Positions 5,740 through 13,579 of a DNA stretch of 13,939 nt are shown here, piece by piece. A program made the translations under genes and the position numbers. Where the stretch lies: NCBI GenBank assembly GCA_004212135.1, contig RXIE01000077.1, positions 1-13,939 of the forward strand, read 5' to 3'. Position 1 is the first letter of the stretch; each line of letters opens with the position of its first letter. The stretch is from Candidatus Methanophagales archaeon ANME-1-THS (GTDB lineage Archaea; Halobacteriota; Syntropharchaeia; Alkanophagales; Methanospirareceae). Below the pieces are notes generated by a model, which was not told the origin of the DNA, made no database searches, and saw only the letters and a program-made list of their open reading frames with translations.

Positions 5740-6987
5740 GTGCTTGAATTATATAATAGCCTCACGAGGACGATTGAGCCTTTTGAGCCGATGGAAGAGG
5801 GTACCGTGAAGATGTTCACCTGCGGGCCTTCGATTTATCAGCGACCCCACATCGGCAATTATCGCACGTATCTTTTTGAGGACGTTCTGCAGCGGTACCT
5901 TGAATATATCGGCTACAAGGTTATCCGAGCGTTAAATTTTACTGATGTAGAGGAGAAATCGATTCAGGAGGCTCAGAAGCGCCAGTTAGATCTGCTCGAG
6001 TGGACAGAACAGTGCGGTCGCGTATTCTTTAACGAGCTGGAACTGCTGCGGGTGAAACCTCCCACGTATAATCCAAAGTCCTCCACCTCGATCGAAGAGG
6101 CGGTTCGTCTCATCCAGGAGCTCTTGAAGACGGGTCATGCTTACTGGTACAAGGGGAATGTGTATTTTGATCCTTTGAGCTTCAAGGGCTTTGGCAAGCT
6201 CGCCCATTTGGACCTGTCACGCTGGCCACGTATTAAAAAGCGGCTTCACAAGGATACCTATACCGGCAATCGCTGGAACCTGGGCGATTTTATACTCTGG
6301 CATGGGTATAAAAAGGGTGATACGGTCTACTGGGATACCGCGATCGGCCGTGGCAGACCCGCATGGAATGTACAGGACCCCGCCATGGCGCTCCAGACAC
6401 TTCGGGCTTCGCTCGATATCTATTGCGGCGGAGAGGATAACCTGGTCCGGCATCATGATTATACAATTGCGGTCGCCGAATCGGTTACCGGGAAGCCGTT
6501 GGCTCGGTACTGGCTTCACGGCGCACATCTGCTCGTCGAGGGCAAGAAGATGTCAAAAAGCAGAGGCAATGTCATTTATCTCACGGACCTCCTCAAGGCA
6601 GGATATACCCCGGAAGATATCCGGTTCTTTCTGATTTATGGCCATTATAGAAGACGACTCAACTTCACTTATGAGGCACTCAAAAGGAGCTCGGAGCAGT
6701 TAAAACAGGCACGTGAGATGATCGCGATTATCCAGCACGCCGGTGCCACTGTGCGAGAAAGCGATGGTACGGTGGAGGAACTGGTTGGGCGCCTGAAGCA
6801 TGACTTTGAGAAGAATATGGATGATGATCTCAAGGTGAAGAAGGCCTTTGACGAGCTCGTGCACACGCTTGCCCGATTGACGCGATTAGCCAGGATGGAT
6901 AAAGTGAGTTCAACGGATGCGCAGCGGATAATCAAGACACTTGAGACTATAGACCGTGTGGTTCAGGTGTTCCAACTAGCACACTGA
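5740..6987 (+). CDS. Cysteinyl-tRNA-synthetase-like protein lacking part of the zinc site
   Basis: Class I synthetase fold of the CysRS family. The frame is open from 5725, but I choose GTG at 5740 (LELYNSLTR, 415 aa), because GGTGA sits 8 nt upstream and family members begin MLxLYNTLTR. Counting residues from 5725, the HIGH motif is HIGN (42-45), the KMSKS loop is intact (275-279, KKMSKSRGN), and Cys33 (TCGPSIY) matches zinc ligand Cys28 of E. coli CysRS. Of the other ligands, Cys209 is Asp218 (WNVQDPAM versus WHIECSAM), His234 is His243, and Glu238 is Thr247. Zinc-thiolate contact is how CysRS selects cysteine, so substrate choice may differ. The protein is about 45 residues shorter than E. 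coli CysRS and lacks the last anticodon-binding part, a length close to MshC, a ligase paralogue. It could be a divergent CysRS or an amino-acid/amine ligase. The gene ends 2 bp from the convergent permease gene. Confidence 0.8.
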   Translation: MLELYNSLTRTIEPFEPMEEGTVKMFTCGPSIYQRPHIGNYRTYLFEDVLQRYLEYIGYKVIRALNFTDVEEKSIQEAQKRQLDLLEWTEQCGRVFFNELELLRVKPPTYNPKSSTSIEEAVRLIQELLKTGHAYWYKGNVYFDPLSFKGFGKLAHLDLSRWPRIKKRLHKDTYTGNRWNLGDFILWHGYKKGDTVYWDTAIGRGRPAWNVQDPAMALQTLRASLDIYCGGEDNLVRHHDYTIAVAESVTGKPLARYWLHGAHLLVEGKKMSKSRGNVIYLTDLLKAGYTPEDIRFFLIYGHYRRRLNFTYEALKRSSEQLKQAREMIAIIQHAGATVRESDGTVEELVGRLKHDFEKNMDDDLKVKKAFDELVHTLARLTRLARMDKVSSTDAQRIIKTLETIDRVVQVFQLAH

Positions 6988-6989
6988 GC

Positions 6990-7775
6990 TTAAACGATCA
7001 GCCGGTTCTTCATCAGGTTCACCGCAAGCACAAAGAGAATGAGTGAAACAATGAGGATCCATGCAAAACTTACCAGTAAGAATCCGCTCGGGGCAGCGAG
7101 CGTGAGCGCGCGCGTTATACCAACCACATGCGTGAGCGGCAAGGTTGCCAGGGCTGCATACTGGATCGGCTTTGGAAGCAGCGTTAAGGGGAAGAAGGTG
7201 CCGCTAAAGAGGAACATTGGAGTGATAAAGAGATAGGTCGGATAACTCAACGAATTGATATTCGGCGTGATGGCGGTAAAGCACATCCCGATACAGGCAA
7301 AGAGAAAGCCCGCGAGGAATGATAACGGGATGATCAGCAGCGAGGAGGGCAGTTCGATGAGTCCAAACGCTGCGAGCACCGGAAGCATGATCGTCGCATG
7401 AATAAGACTCCGCGTCGCGCCCCAGAGAAGCTCGCCTGTTATTACATCCTCTATGCTCAGCGGCGTCGCGATGATTGCGTCAAAGGTCTTTTGATAATAC
7501 ATGCGGACATACGAGCCGTAGGTGCACTCGAAAAAAGCCGAGTTCATAATCGCGACGGCGATCAGGGCGGGCGCAATGAACCGGGCATAGGTCATACCCT
7601 CGATCACCTCGATATACCTGCCGAGCCCGAATCCAAGCGCAAACAGATAGAGCAGCGGTTCGAGGAACGGCAGAATAAAATTCACTTTGTAGGTCTTCAT
7701 GAAGACGTCTCGATTACGCAGCCAGACCTTCCACGCGCGCTTGCTGAATGCAGGCACCTTGAAATAAGTCCTCAT
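6990..7775 (-). CDS. ABC-2 type transporter permease
   Basis: This 261-aa integral membrane protein has six hydrophobic segments at about residues 33-52, 66-86, 117-140, 145-169, 180-198 and 231-254. That is the ABC-2 (NodJ/DrrB-like) arrangement, with a cytoplasmic N-terminus and the family's conserved loop after helix 2 (YYQKTFDAIIATPLS). The frame is open further upstream. I chose ATG at 7775 because it follows a GGAGTGA site and lies 2 nt after the ATPase stop, whereas the longer form would overlap the ATPase gene and begin with a charged, unrelated stretch. It forms the membrane channel with the ATPase encoded just upstream, probably as a homodimer of each. The substrate (drug, lipid, polysaccharide or protein) cannot be inferred. 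Confidence 0.9.
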   Translation of the reverse strand: MRTYFKVPAFSKRAWKVWLRNRDVFMKTYKVNFILPFLEPLLYLFALGFGLGRYIEVIEGMTYARFIAPALIAVAIMNSAFFECTYGSYVRMYYQKTFDAIIATPLSIEDVITGELLWGATRSLIHATIMLPVLAAFGLIELPSSLLIIPLSFLAGFLFACIGMCFTAITPNINSLSYPTYLFITPMFLFSGTFFPLTLLPKPIQYAALATLPLTHVVGITRALTLAAPSGFLLVSFAWILIVSLILFVLAVNLMKNRLIV

Positions 7776-7777
7776 GG

Positions 7778-8671
7778 TCACTCCCTCAGTTTTCTGCCCG
7801 TGAGCTTCAGAAATACATCTTCGAGCGTGGCGGAACGGGCAGTTAGTTGCCCGAGTTTGCATTCCTTTAACAGCGTGTACGTAATCTCACGCGGATTCGT
7901 CGTATAGATCTGCACCCGATCACCAAACACTTCATAGCTCGCCCCATTTCGCGCCAGGCATGCAATCACCTCTGGTTCATTCGCCGCTTCCACAACCTCA
8001 CTCCCTATATACGCTCTGACCAGCTCATCAGGTCTCCCCTCCACTAAAATCCTACCGGTATCCATGATCACTAGTCGATCGCACAACCGCGCTGCCTCCT
8101 CGAGGTAATGCGTGGTAAGGACGATCGTGATACCCTGCGATTGCAGGCTTTTTATTTTATCCCAGATCAGGTGTCGCGCTTGCGGATCGAGCCCGATAGT
8201 CGGCTCATCGAGGATCAGCAGGCGGGGCGAATTGATAAGCGCCCGGGCAAGTATCAACCGTCGCTTCATGCCACTGGACAAATGCTCAATCACCGTGTCT
8301 CTCTTCGACCGCAGTTGCACAAAATCCAGCAGCTCATCGATTATCCGCTCGGCCGTCGTGCGCGGCATGTCAAAATAGCGCGAATAGACCAGAAGGTTCT
8401 CACGTACCGTGAAATCAGGATCAAGATTAGTTTCCTGCGGCGCGACGCCCAAAAGCCGCTTGATCTCACGCTGGTGGCTACTCACCGCCATGCCAAACAC
8501 TGTGAGCGTTCCGGCGGTCATTGGCGATACGCACTGGATCATCTTCATCGTGGTAGTTTTTCCCGCGCCATTGGGCCCGAGAAATCCAAAGACCTCACCC
8601 TCATGTACCGTAAAGCGTACCTTATCCACGGCAACAAACTCGCCAAACCGCTTCGTTAAATCCTCAGCCAC
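7778..8671 (-). CDS. ABC transporter ATP-binding protein (ABC-2 exporter, NodI/DrrA-like)
   Basis: A complete ABC ATPase of 297 aa. It has Walker A GPNGAGKTT (32-40), the Q-loop Gln79 (GVAPQE), a signature written LSSGMKRR (131-138) instead of LSGGQ, Walker B LLILDEP (151-157) with catalytic Glu156, the D-loop GLDP and the H-loop His188 (LTTHY). A C-terminal extension of about 90 residues ends in SATLEDVFLKLTG, typical of exporters of the DrrA/NodI/CcmA type. It is translationally coupled to the permease gene. The start is uncertain: GTG at 8671 is the only usual start after an in-frame stop, but it lacks a ribosome-binding site. The family normally has a few more residues (VIV) before AEDLTKRFG, so a rare upstream ATT start (about 8686) is possible. 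Confidence 0.92.
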   Translation of the reverse strand: MAEDLTKRFGEFVAVDKVRFTVHEGEVFGFLGPNGAGKTTTMKMIQCVSPMTAGTLTVFGMAVSSHQREIKRLLGVAPQETNLDPDFTVRENLLVYSRYFDMPRTTAERIIDELLDFVQLRSKRDTVIEHLSSGMKRRLILARALINSPRLLILDEPTIGLDPQARHLIWDKIKSLQSQGITIVLTTHYLEEAARLCDRLVIMDTGRILVEGRPDELVRAYIGSEVVEAANEPEVIACLARNGASYEVFGDRVQIYTTNPREITYTLLKECKLGQLTARSATLEDVFLKLTGRKLRE

Positions 8672-8693
8672 AATTACGGAGCTAATAACCCAC

Positions 8694-8747
8694 TACCACC
8701 CCTAAGGTTTGTAAAACCCGCTTAGTACTTGCTAACTGAGGGTGGTA
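8694..8747. other. Nested inverted repeats upstream of the ABC exporter
   Basis: An outer 8-bp perfect inverted repeat TACCACCC / GGGTGGTA (8694-8701, 8740-8747) encloses CTAAG / CTTAG (8702-8706, 8721-8725) and GTTT / AAAC (8707-8710, 8714-8717). It lies 23 bp before the ATPase start, so it could be a leader hairpin or an operator. An A/T-rich stretch just upstream on the minus strand (GTTTTTTAATTA) could be the box A. Confidence 0.4.
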
Positions 8748-8799
8748 ATTAAAAAACTTCACCATTTCGCTCGTGACCTGAATAAAAAAGGGGGAAAGG

Positions 8800-8850
8800 G
8801 GGGAAACCAAAACGGTGGAGGAAGAGTAATTCGATTTTTTTGGTTTCCCC
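8800..8850. terminator. 13-bp perfect inverted repeat, likely terminator of the VWA gene
   Basis: GGGGAAACCAAAA (8800-8812) pairs perfectly with TTTTGGTTTCCCC (8838-8850) across a 25-nt loop. Reading on the minus strand, it starts 40 nt after the VWA stop at 8891 and is followed by pyrimidine-rich sequence ending in a T run. It separates the VWA cassette from the ABC operon. Confidence 0.55.
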
Positions 8851-8890
8851 TTGATCAAAATCAATAAATAAAAGAGTGGGATCGAGTGCT

Positions 8891-10882
8891 CTACGTTGTT
8901 ACTTTTTCGATATACACTCTTACCCCGGCTGTCGGATCGTTTGTTGGTCCTATCCACTCTGCACCTGGTTCGGCCCGCACACGCAGCGAGATGAGATGCA
9001 GACCGCTTGACATCGGAACCCACGTCGTCGTGGGAACTGTGATAACCTTGTCCTTTTCTTGCCCTGGCAGTTTTTCTGTGACCGATTTCAGGAGCACACC
9101 ATCCGCGTAAAGGTCCACCGTGACATCGACCTCATCGTCTACATAGCTTGAAATTTCAGAGACCTCTGCACTTATAGGTCGCGGATAGCCAATATCTCGA
9201 TTGATCAGACCTTCGAAGCTGTGTCTGCCAGTCCAGGTTACATTCCCTTTGACGCCTCCCTCTTCATCTTCCATGGTTATCAGTACCATCTCCTCGTCTA
9301 TCGCTCCAGTATTGTCCACAACCTGGAGTTTCACGGTATACGTGCCGCCTGGCGGATAGGTCGGATAGCTGTGGGCTACCATGAGTACGTTCCCCTCAAT
9401 GTCCCAGACACCATCGTTCTCAAAGTCCCATCGGTACAGCTCGACGGTACCATCAGGGTCATAACTTCCTAAGGCATTGAAGGTAACAGTCTGGTTTTTC
9501 ATCGCTGTCGTATCGCTCGTCGTGAAGACCGCTACTGGCGGTATCTTCTTTGGAACTACCTTTACGCTGAGTGCCGGCACTGCAGTCTCTTTCTCCTCAT
9601 CGCATACATTCTTGTACGTAACCTTTGAGCTTGCGGTGACTACTTGCCACGTCCCCTCAGCTTTTGGTTGTACATCAAAGGTGATCAGCTCGCTCTGATA
9701 CGCTGAGAGTGAGCCTACATTCCATATCAGCGTGTTACCAATGATCTGGTCCGGCGCCCTGCTCGCATTACCGTTATAGGTTACGTCGTCACTCAACTCG
9801 ATTCGCAGCGCAACGTTCGTTGCCGAGATAGCTGAAAGCTCCTTCGCCAGCTCCTCATAGATGGCCACTAAGTCATCCGCGGTTGCCGGGAAATACGCCC
9901 TTCCGCCGGTCATATCTGCGATCTGCTGTAGTGACGTTTGGTTAACGCCACCCCAGCCAATCATATACACGGTGTATCCCTTCTCTGCTGCTCTCTGCGC
10001 CTGCTCCATCGGGTCGCAACCCATGTTCCACCAGCCGTCGGTCAACATTATAATCGCCTTCTCGGTACCAGCCCTGCCATACGAAGAATCAAGATGGTTG
10101 ATAGCGACCTTCAGACCTTCGCCCATTGGTGTTCCACCGCCGGTATTCAACGAATCGATGTTATTCTTCACCAGCTCCTTATTCGTCGTCAGAACTTGTT
10201 TCACCTGGCAATGATCATTATATGACCACCCATCGGAATGGAACCTCACGAGCCCCGTCTGATCATTCTCTTTCACCAAATCCACAAACGCCTTCGACGC
10301 GGTTTTTGCTGAAACTATCCTTACCGGGGGAAGTTCAACGGCGAATGTCCTGCCAGGCGTCCCATCGGCCTGGACTAACTTTGCATAGACCTCGTAATTC
10401 CCTGCCGCTACACCGCTCCACTGTTGGGTCGAATAACCAGTTTTCTGGGTCGTCGTGCTACCGGTATTCCTGTTCCTCAGGTATGCGCTCACCTTATCCT
10501 TGCCGTAATACACGTCCACCGGGATCTGGAACATCGTCTCTACATCCGAGACCTCAGAAAGAGTAAAGTCACTGTTTGGCACCTTCTGGTACCAGTTGGT
10601 GAGCGTCACGTCATATGTGCCCACGATCAGGGTGCCGTATCGCTCCATTGATCCTGAACAATCCATGGCCAGGACGACATCCACTGGGAATAGCAATGCG
10701 GATGTTCCGTTACCGGTGAGATTGATCTTCACCGTTGTGGTATCATTGACTTCGATGACCGTTTCACTCAGAGTCGCGTCAACACCGACTCCTCCTCCTT
10801 CACAGGCTCCGCTTGCCAGACCTATTGCCGCACAGAAAATACCCAGCAACATGGCCAGCATTAGGATATTATTTGTTCGCAT
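8891..10882 (-). CDS. Secreted VWA-PKD protein (copy 1)
   Basis: This 663-aa exported protein has a signal peptide at 1 to about 26 (cleavage near ASGA). A short beta region is followed by a von Willebrand A domain with a complete metal-ion-dependent adhesion site: Asp74-x-Ser76-x-Ser78 (DCSGS), Thr251 (GGGTPMGEGL) and Asp282 (LTDG). The VWA domain is interrupted after DCSGSMERYG by about 105 residues (83-188) of beta-rich sequence before its first helix resumes at SAKTASKAF. After the VWA domain come a beta-sandwich domain (355-440), a PKD domain (448-538, with SYDPDG and YRWDFENDG) and a C-terminal CARDB-like region (545-663, with TWVPMSSGLH). No transmembrane anchor or sorting signal is visible, so it is probably released or held by a partner. 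A GGGTGA site precedes the ATG. The 77-aa gene lies 30 nt upstream. The domains point to adhesion or surface assembly; the ligand is unknown. Confidence 0.88.
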   Translation of the reverse strand: MRTNNILMLAMLLGIFCAAIGLASGACEGGGVGVDATLSETVIEVNDTTTVKINLTGNGTSALLFPVDVVLAMDCSGSMERYGTLIVGTYDVTLTNWYQKVPNSDFTLSEVSDVETMFQIPVDVYYGKDKVSAYLRNRNTGSTTTQKTGYSTQQWSGVAAGNYEVYAKLVQADGTPGRTFAVELPPVRIVSAKTASKAFVDLVKENDQTGLVRFHSDGWSYNDHCQVKQVLTTNKELVKNNIDSLNTGGGTPMGEGLKVAINHLDSSYGRAGTEKAIIMLTDGWWNMGCDPMEQAQRAAEKGYTVYMIGWGGVNQTSLQQIADMTGGRAYFPATADDLVAIYEELAKELSAISATNVALRIELSDDVTYNGNASRAPDQIIGNTLIWNVGSLSAYQSELITFDVQPKAEGTWQVVTASSKVTYKNVCDEEKETAVPALSVKVVPKKIPPVAVFTTSDTTAMKNQTVTFNALGSYDPDGTVELYRWDFENDGVWDIEGNVLMVAHSYPTYPPGGTYTVKLQVVDNTGAIDEEMVLITMEDEEGGVKGNVTWTGRHSFEGLINRDIGYPRPISAEVSEISSYVDDEVDVTVDLYADGVLLKSVTEKLPGQEKDKVITVPTTTWVPMSSGLHLISLRVRAEPGAEWIGPTNDPTAGVRVYIEKVTT

Positions 10883-10912
10883 TTTGTTGACTCACCCCCG
10901 TGCTTGTGGTGT

Positions 10913-11146
10913 TTAGCGCATCTCCTCGATCACTGGAAAGCTGGTCTTATCGTAAGGATCGGTTCCGTAGACAGCCTCCTCCAGGTTCGGAACACCGTCA
11001 CCGTCTATATCGACGTCCACATCATCAGGAATGCCATCACCGTCCGTGTCCGGAATGCCCTCTTCGGCGTAAATGCTGGGAAAAAGTACCAGTGCTCCCA
11101 CACTGAATGCCAACAGTATACTCATCATTGCTGTTAGTGGTTTCAT
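10913..11146 (-). CDS. Secreted 77-aa thrombospondin type-3-repeat mini-protein (copy 1)
   Basis: A signal peptide (1-27, cleaved after IYA) is followed by little more than one calcium-binding unit: DTDGDGIPDDVDVDIDGDG (33-51) and then EEAVYGTDPYD. The DxDxDGxxD pattern is that of thrombospondin type 3 repeats, which coordinate Ca2+ through the acidic side chains. The mature chain would be only about 50 residues and very acidic. It ends SFPVIEEMR. Such repeats normally form stalks in large proteins; here the unit stands alone and is exported on its own signal. The start is fixed by a perfect GGAGGTG site 8 nt upstream. It is the first gene of a two-gene unit with the VWA-PKD gene and probably binds or modulates that protein (inference from pairing, which occurs twice). 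Confidence 0.8.
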   Translation of the reverse strand: MKPLTAMMSILLAFSVGALVLFPSIYAEEGIPDTDGDGIPDDVDVDIDGDGVPNLEEAVYGTDPYDKTSFPVIEEMR

Positions 11147-11184
11147 TTTTACACCACCTCCTACCCATACCTTATCGATCTACC

Positions 11185-11194
11185 CTTTTAAACA
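11185..11194 (-). promoter_or_regulatory. Box A element for cassette 1
   Basis: The minus strand reads TGTTTAAAAG centred 43 nt before the ATG of the 77-aa gene. Box A, GGAGGTG site and spacing closely match those of the second cassette. Confidence 0.5.
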
Positions 11195-11563
11195 TTTGCT
11201 AGATTCCCATAATATTGCCCAAAATTGACAATATTTCTTATGAAATGTGCTATCACTATTTTCAAACAATTGATAAAAATTTGGAATTATCTGTCATTAT
11301 GGTATAACAAGCTCATAAAGCGGCTGCGCATCGCGAGGGCAGCTTCTCATGGATCCGTGAGACGGTACTACCATAAGACCTCGCTCAGTATCTCCCCGAG
11401 CCGAATGTGAGATCAGGTATCAAAAAGAGCACATACGATGCAGAGATAGCTGCATGGAGATACTACCATACAGATACTAACAGAGTCTACTAAAAGTAAA
11501 AATCAATCGCGCACGTGAGAAGGATATTGAATCCCAACTCCGCGCTCTTCTCTAATAATTGGT

Positions 11564-11576
11564 AAAAAATAAAAAA
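11564..11576 (-). terminator. T-rich termination stretch after VWA gene copy 2
   Basis: On the minus strand, about 17 nt after the stop codon, runs TTTTTTATTTTTT. Archaeal RNA polymerase commonly terminates at oligo-T tracts without a hairpin. Confidence 0.45.
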
Positions 11577-11592
11577 GGTGGGGATTGGAGTG

Positions 11593-13560
11593 CTAGCTCA
11601 CCTTCTCGATGAACACTCCCACCCCGATTGTTGGATCGTTTGTTGGTGGTACCCAGTATTCGCCATCATACGCGTGGAGCGAGATGCGATGCATACCGCT
11701 TGACATCGGAACCCATGTTGCGGAAACTGTGATGCTCGTTTGGTCTAAAGGCCCAAGAGCTATAGTGTTCGAACTCAGCGGGATGCCATCCACACGCAGT
11801 TCCACGGTAACGTAGACCGTTGTGGCCAGCGTGTTGGTGATTTCGTAGGCAGTTGCACTGATCGATCGAGCCTCACCGATGACAATCCTCTCACCGAGTC
11901 CCTCGAACGAGTGTTTGCCGCTCCATGTTACATTGCCACTGATTTCTTCGCCAGGCCCGTTAACTACCGTAACATTTTCGATCTTCGATGCTCGTGCCCC
12001 GGCATTGTCTTCAACTTCGAGTTTTACATTGTATATATCGCTTGTATCATAGCTGTGTTTGACTATAATCACGTTGCCTGTGAGATCCCACGTGCCATTG
12101 CCGTCAAAGTCCCATTTGTAAACCTTGATATAACCGTCGGGGTCATAGCTCGCAGAGGCATCAAACGTAACTGACTGATTTGTCATGGGTGTGTCCGGGC
12201 TCACGGTAAAGCGAGCCACGGGTGGCTGTTGCGGCGGAATTACCTGCACACTGAGCACCGGGACTGGAACCTCATGTGATGCATCGAATGCATCCTTATA
12301 GGTAACCTTCGAGTCTTCGGTGTTTATCCGCACCGTTCCCGCAGCTTGTGGCAGCACATCAAATGAAATACTTTCGGTCTGACCCAGAGCGATTGTGCCC
12401 ACGTTCCAGGTCACAGTCTTACCATAGATCCCCTCAGGTGCAACATTCGCATTGCCCGCATAGGTTACGTCAGCACCGAGCTCCATACTGAGCACGGTGT
12501 TCTTCGCTGTGATCGACGAGAGCTCCATTGCAAGTTCCTCGTAAATTTCCACTAAATCGTCTTCCGTGGCGGGGAAATAAGCTCTTCCACCGGTCCTCTC
12601 CGCAATGAGCGTCAGTGACGTCACATTCACGCCACCCCAGCCGATCGTGTAGACCGTATATCCTTTTGCCGCCGCTCTATCCGCTTGCTCTAGGGGGTCA
12701 CAACCCATATTCCACCAGCCATCGGTCAACAGAATGATCGCTTTGACTGTATCACTCCGACCATACAGGTCAAGATGGTCAACAGCCTTCTTTAAACCTT
12801 CGCCCAGTGGTGTTCCGCCTCCTGCATTCAACGTATCTATCTTATTCTTTACTGCGTTCTTATCCGATGTCAGACCTTGAACGACCACGCAGTAACTGCT
12901 ATACGACCAGCCTGACGAATGGAACTTGACCAGCGCAACATGGTCATTCTCTTTTATCGAATCCACAAAGGTCTTCGCCGCTCCCTTTGCTGAATCTATC
13001 CTGACGGGCTGAAGTTCCACGGCAAATGTCCTGCCTGCAGTTCCGCTGGCATAATTGAGCTTTGCATAGACCTCGTATTCACCGGGCTCAACACTGCTCC
13101 AGCGTGTGGTCGAGTATGCACTCTTCTTGCTCGTTTCAATTCCTGTCGCTTTATTCTTCAAGTATGCGCTGAAATAATCCTTGTCATAGTAGATATCCAC
13201 TGGTATCTGCAACATGATTTCTACCGTGGCGACTTCAGCAGTGGAGAACTCGCCTACTTTCTGGTAACCGGTAGTGAGTGTCACGTCATTGGGGCCTGCG
13301 ATGATCGTGCCGTAACGGTCCATTGAACCCGAACAGTCAATAGCCAATGCGACATCGATCGGGAAGGTTGCCTCGGACATCTCATTGCCCGTCATCGTGA
13401 TCTCTACCCTCGTGGTACTTTCAGATTCGATAGCCGCCGGATCAACACTCGCCCCGACCTCAACGCCTGCTCCGGTCTCTGCGCAGACGCCACCTATGCT
13501 CACCGTCACACAGAAAATGCTGATCAACGCTGCCAGGATAATCGCTTTATTCATGCTCAT
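11593..13560 (-). CDS. Secreted VWA-PKD protein (copy 2)
   Basis: A 655-aa paralogue of the 8891-10882 product with the same domain order. It has a signal peptide (1 to about 27, cleaved near GVCA), a VWA domain with MIDAS Asp75-x-Ser77-x-Ser79, Thr250 and Asp280, the same insertion between DCSGSMDRYG and the helix at SAKGAAKTF (about 84-188), a beta-sandwich, a PKD domain (446-534, with SYDPDG and YKWDFDGNG) and a C-terminal domain ending GVFIEKVS. Three VWA cysteines are shared by both copies: in DCSGS, GWSYxxxC (Cys224) and NMGCDP (Cys287). The last two could form a disulfide outside the cell. The PKD and MIDAS regions are the best conserved and the insertion is more divergent, as expected for a ligand-facing part. 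The gene begins 19 nt after the 77-aa gene, with a GGGGTGAG site. No membrane anchor is visible. Confidence 0.88.
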   Translation of the reverse strand: MSMNKAIILAALISIFCVTVSIGGVCAETGAGVEVGASVDPAAIESESTTRVEITMTGNEMSEATFPIDVALAIDCSGSMDRYGTIIAGPNDVTLTTGYQKVGEFSTAEVATVEIMLQIPVDIYYDKDYFSAYLKNKATGIETSKKSAYSTTRWSSVEPGEYEVYAKLNYASGTAGRTFAVELQPVRIDSAKGAAKTFVDSIKENDHVALVKFHSSGWSYSSYCVVVQGLTSDKNAVKNKIDTLNAGGGTPLGEGLKKAVDHLDLYGRSDTVKAIILLTDGWWNMGCDPLEQADRAAAKGYTVYTIGWGGVNVTSLTLIAERTGGRAYFPATEDDLVEIYEELAMELSSITAKNTVLSMELGADVTYAGNANVAPEGIYGKTVTWNVGTIALGQTESISFDVLPQAAGTVRINTEDSKVTYKDAFDASHEVPVPVLSVQVIPPQQPPVARFTVSPDTPMTNQSVTFDASASYDPDGYIKVYKWDFDGNGTWDLTGNVIIVKHSYDTSDIYNVKLEVEDNAGARASKIENVTVVNGPGEEISGNVTWSGKHSFEGLGERIVIGEARSISATAYEITNTLATTVYVTVELRVDGIPLSSNTIALGPLDQTSITVSATWVPMSSGMHRISLHAYDGEYWVPPTNDPTIGVGVFIEKVS

Positions 13561-13579
13561 TTTGTTCTCTCACCCCGGT

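Larger units (their letters stand above)
11147..11592. other. Intergenic region between the two VWA cassettes
   Basis: It holds the promoter of the downstream cassette near 11189 and a T-rich termination stretch for the upstream one. In between is a plus-strand coding-like remnant (about 11377-11493, 38 codons ending RYYHTDTNRVY then stop). The remnant has no usable start and is preceded by another short frame ending RRYYHKT, possibly a frameshifted piece of the same lost gene. I do not recognise the family. Confidence 0.4.

Noticed and set aside
6191..6634. Plus-strand 147-codon frame inside the CysRS-like gene
   Set aside because: It is an alternate frame of a gene with intact HIGH-type and KMSKS motifs.
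7776..7862. Longer N-terminus for the ABC permease
   Set aside because: It would overlap the ATPase gene, whereas ATG 7775 has a good ribosome-binding site and 2-nt spacing.
8108..8659. Plus-strand open frame of 183 codons opposite the ABC ATPase
   Set aside because: The minus strand has every ABC ATPase motif; the antisense frame has no recognisable features.
8682..9023. Minus-strand 113-codon frame overlapping the end of the VWA gene
   Set aside because: It overlaps the conserved VWA C-terminus out of frame, and runs through the terminator hairpin with low-complexity composition.
10840..10882. Lipoprotein signal in the VWA protein (Cys27)
   Set aside because: The residues before the Cys (SGA) do not fit a lipobox, and the paralogue has GGV-C; an ordinary signal peptide fits both.
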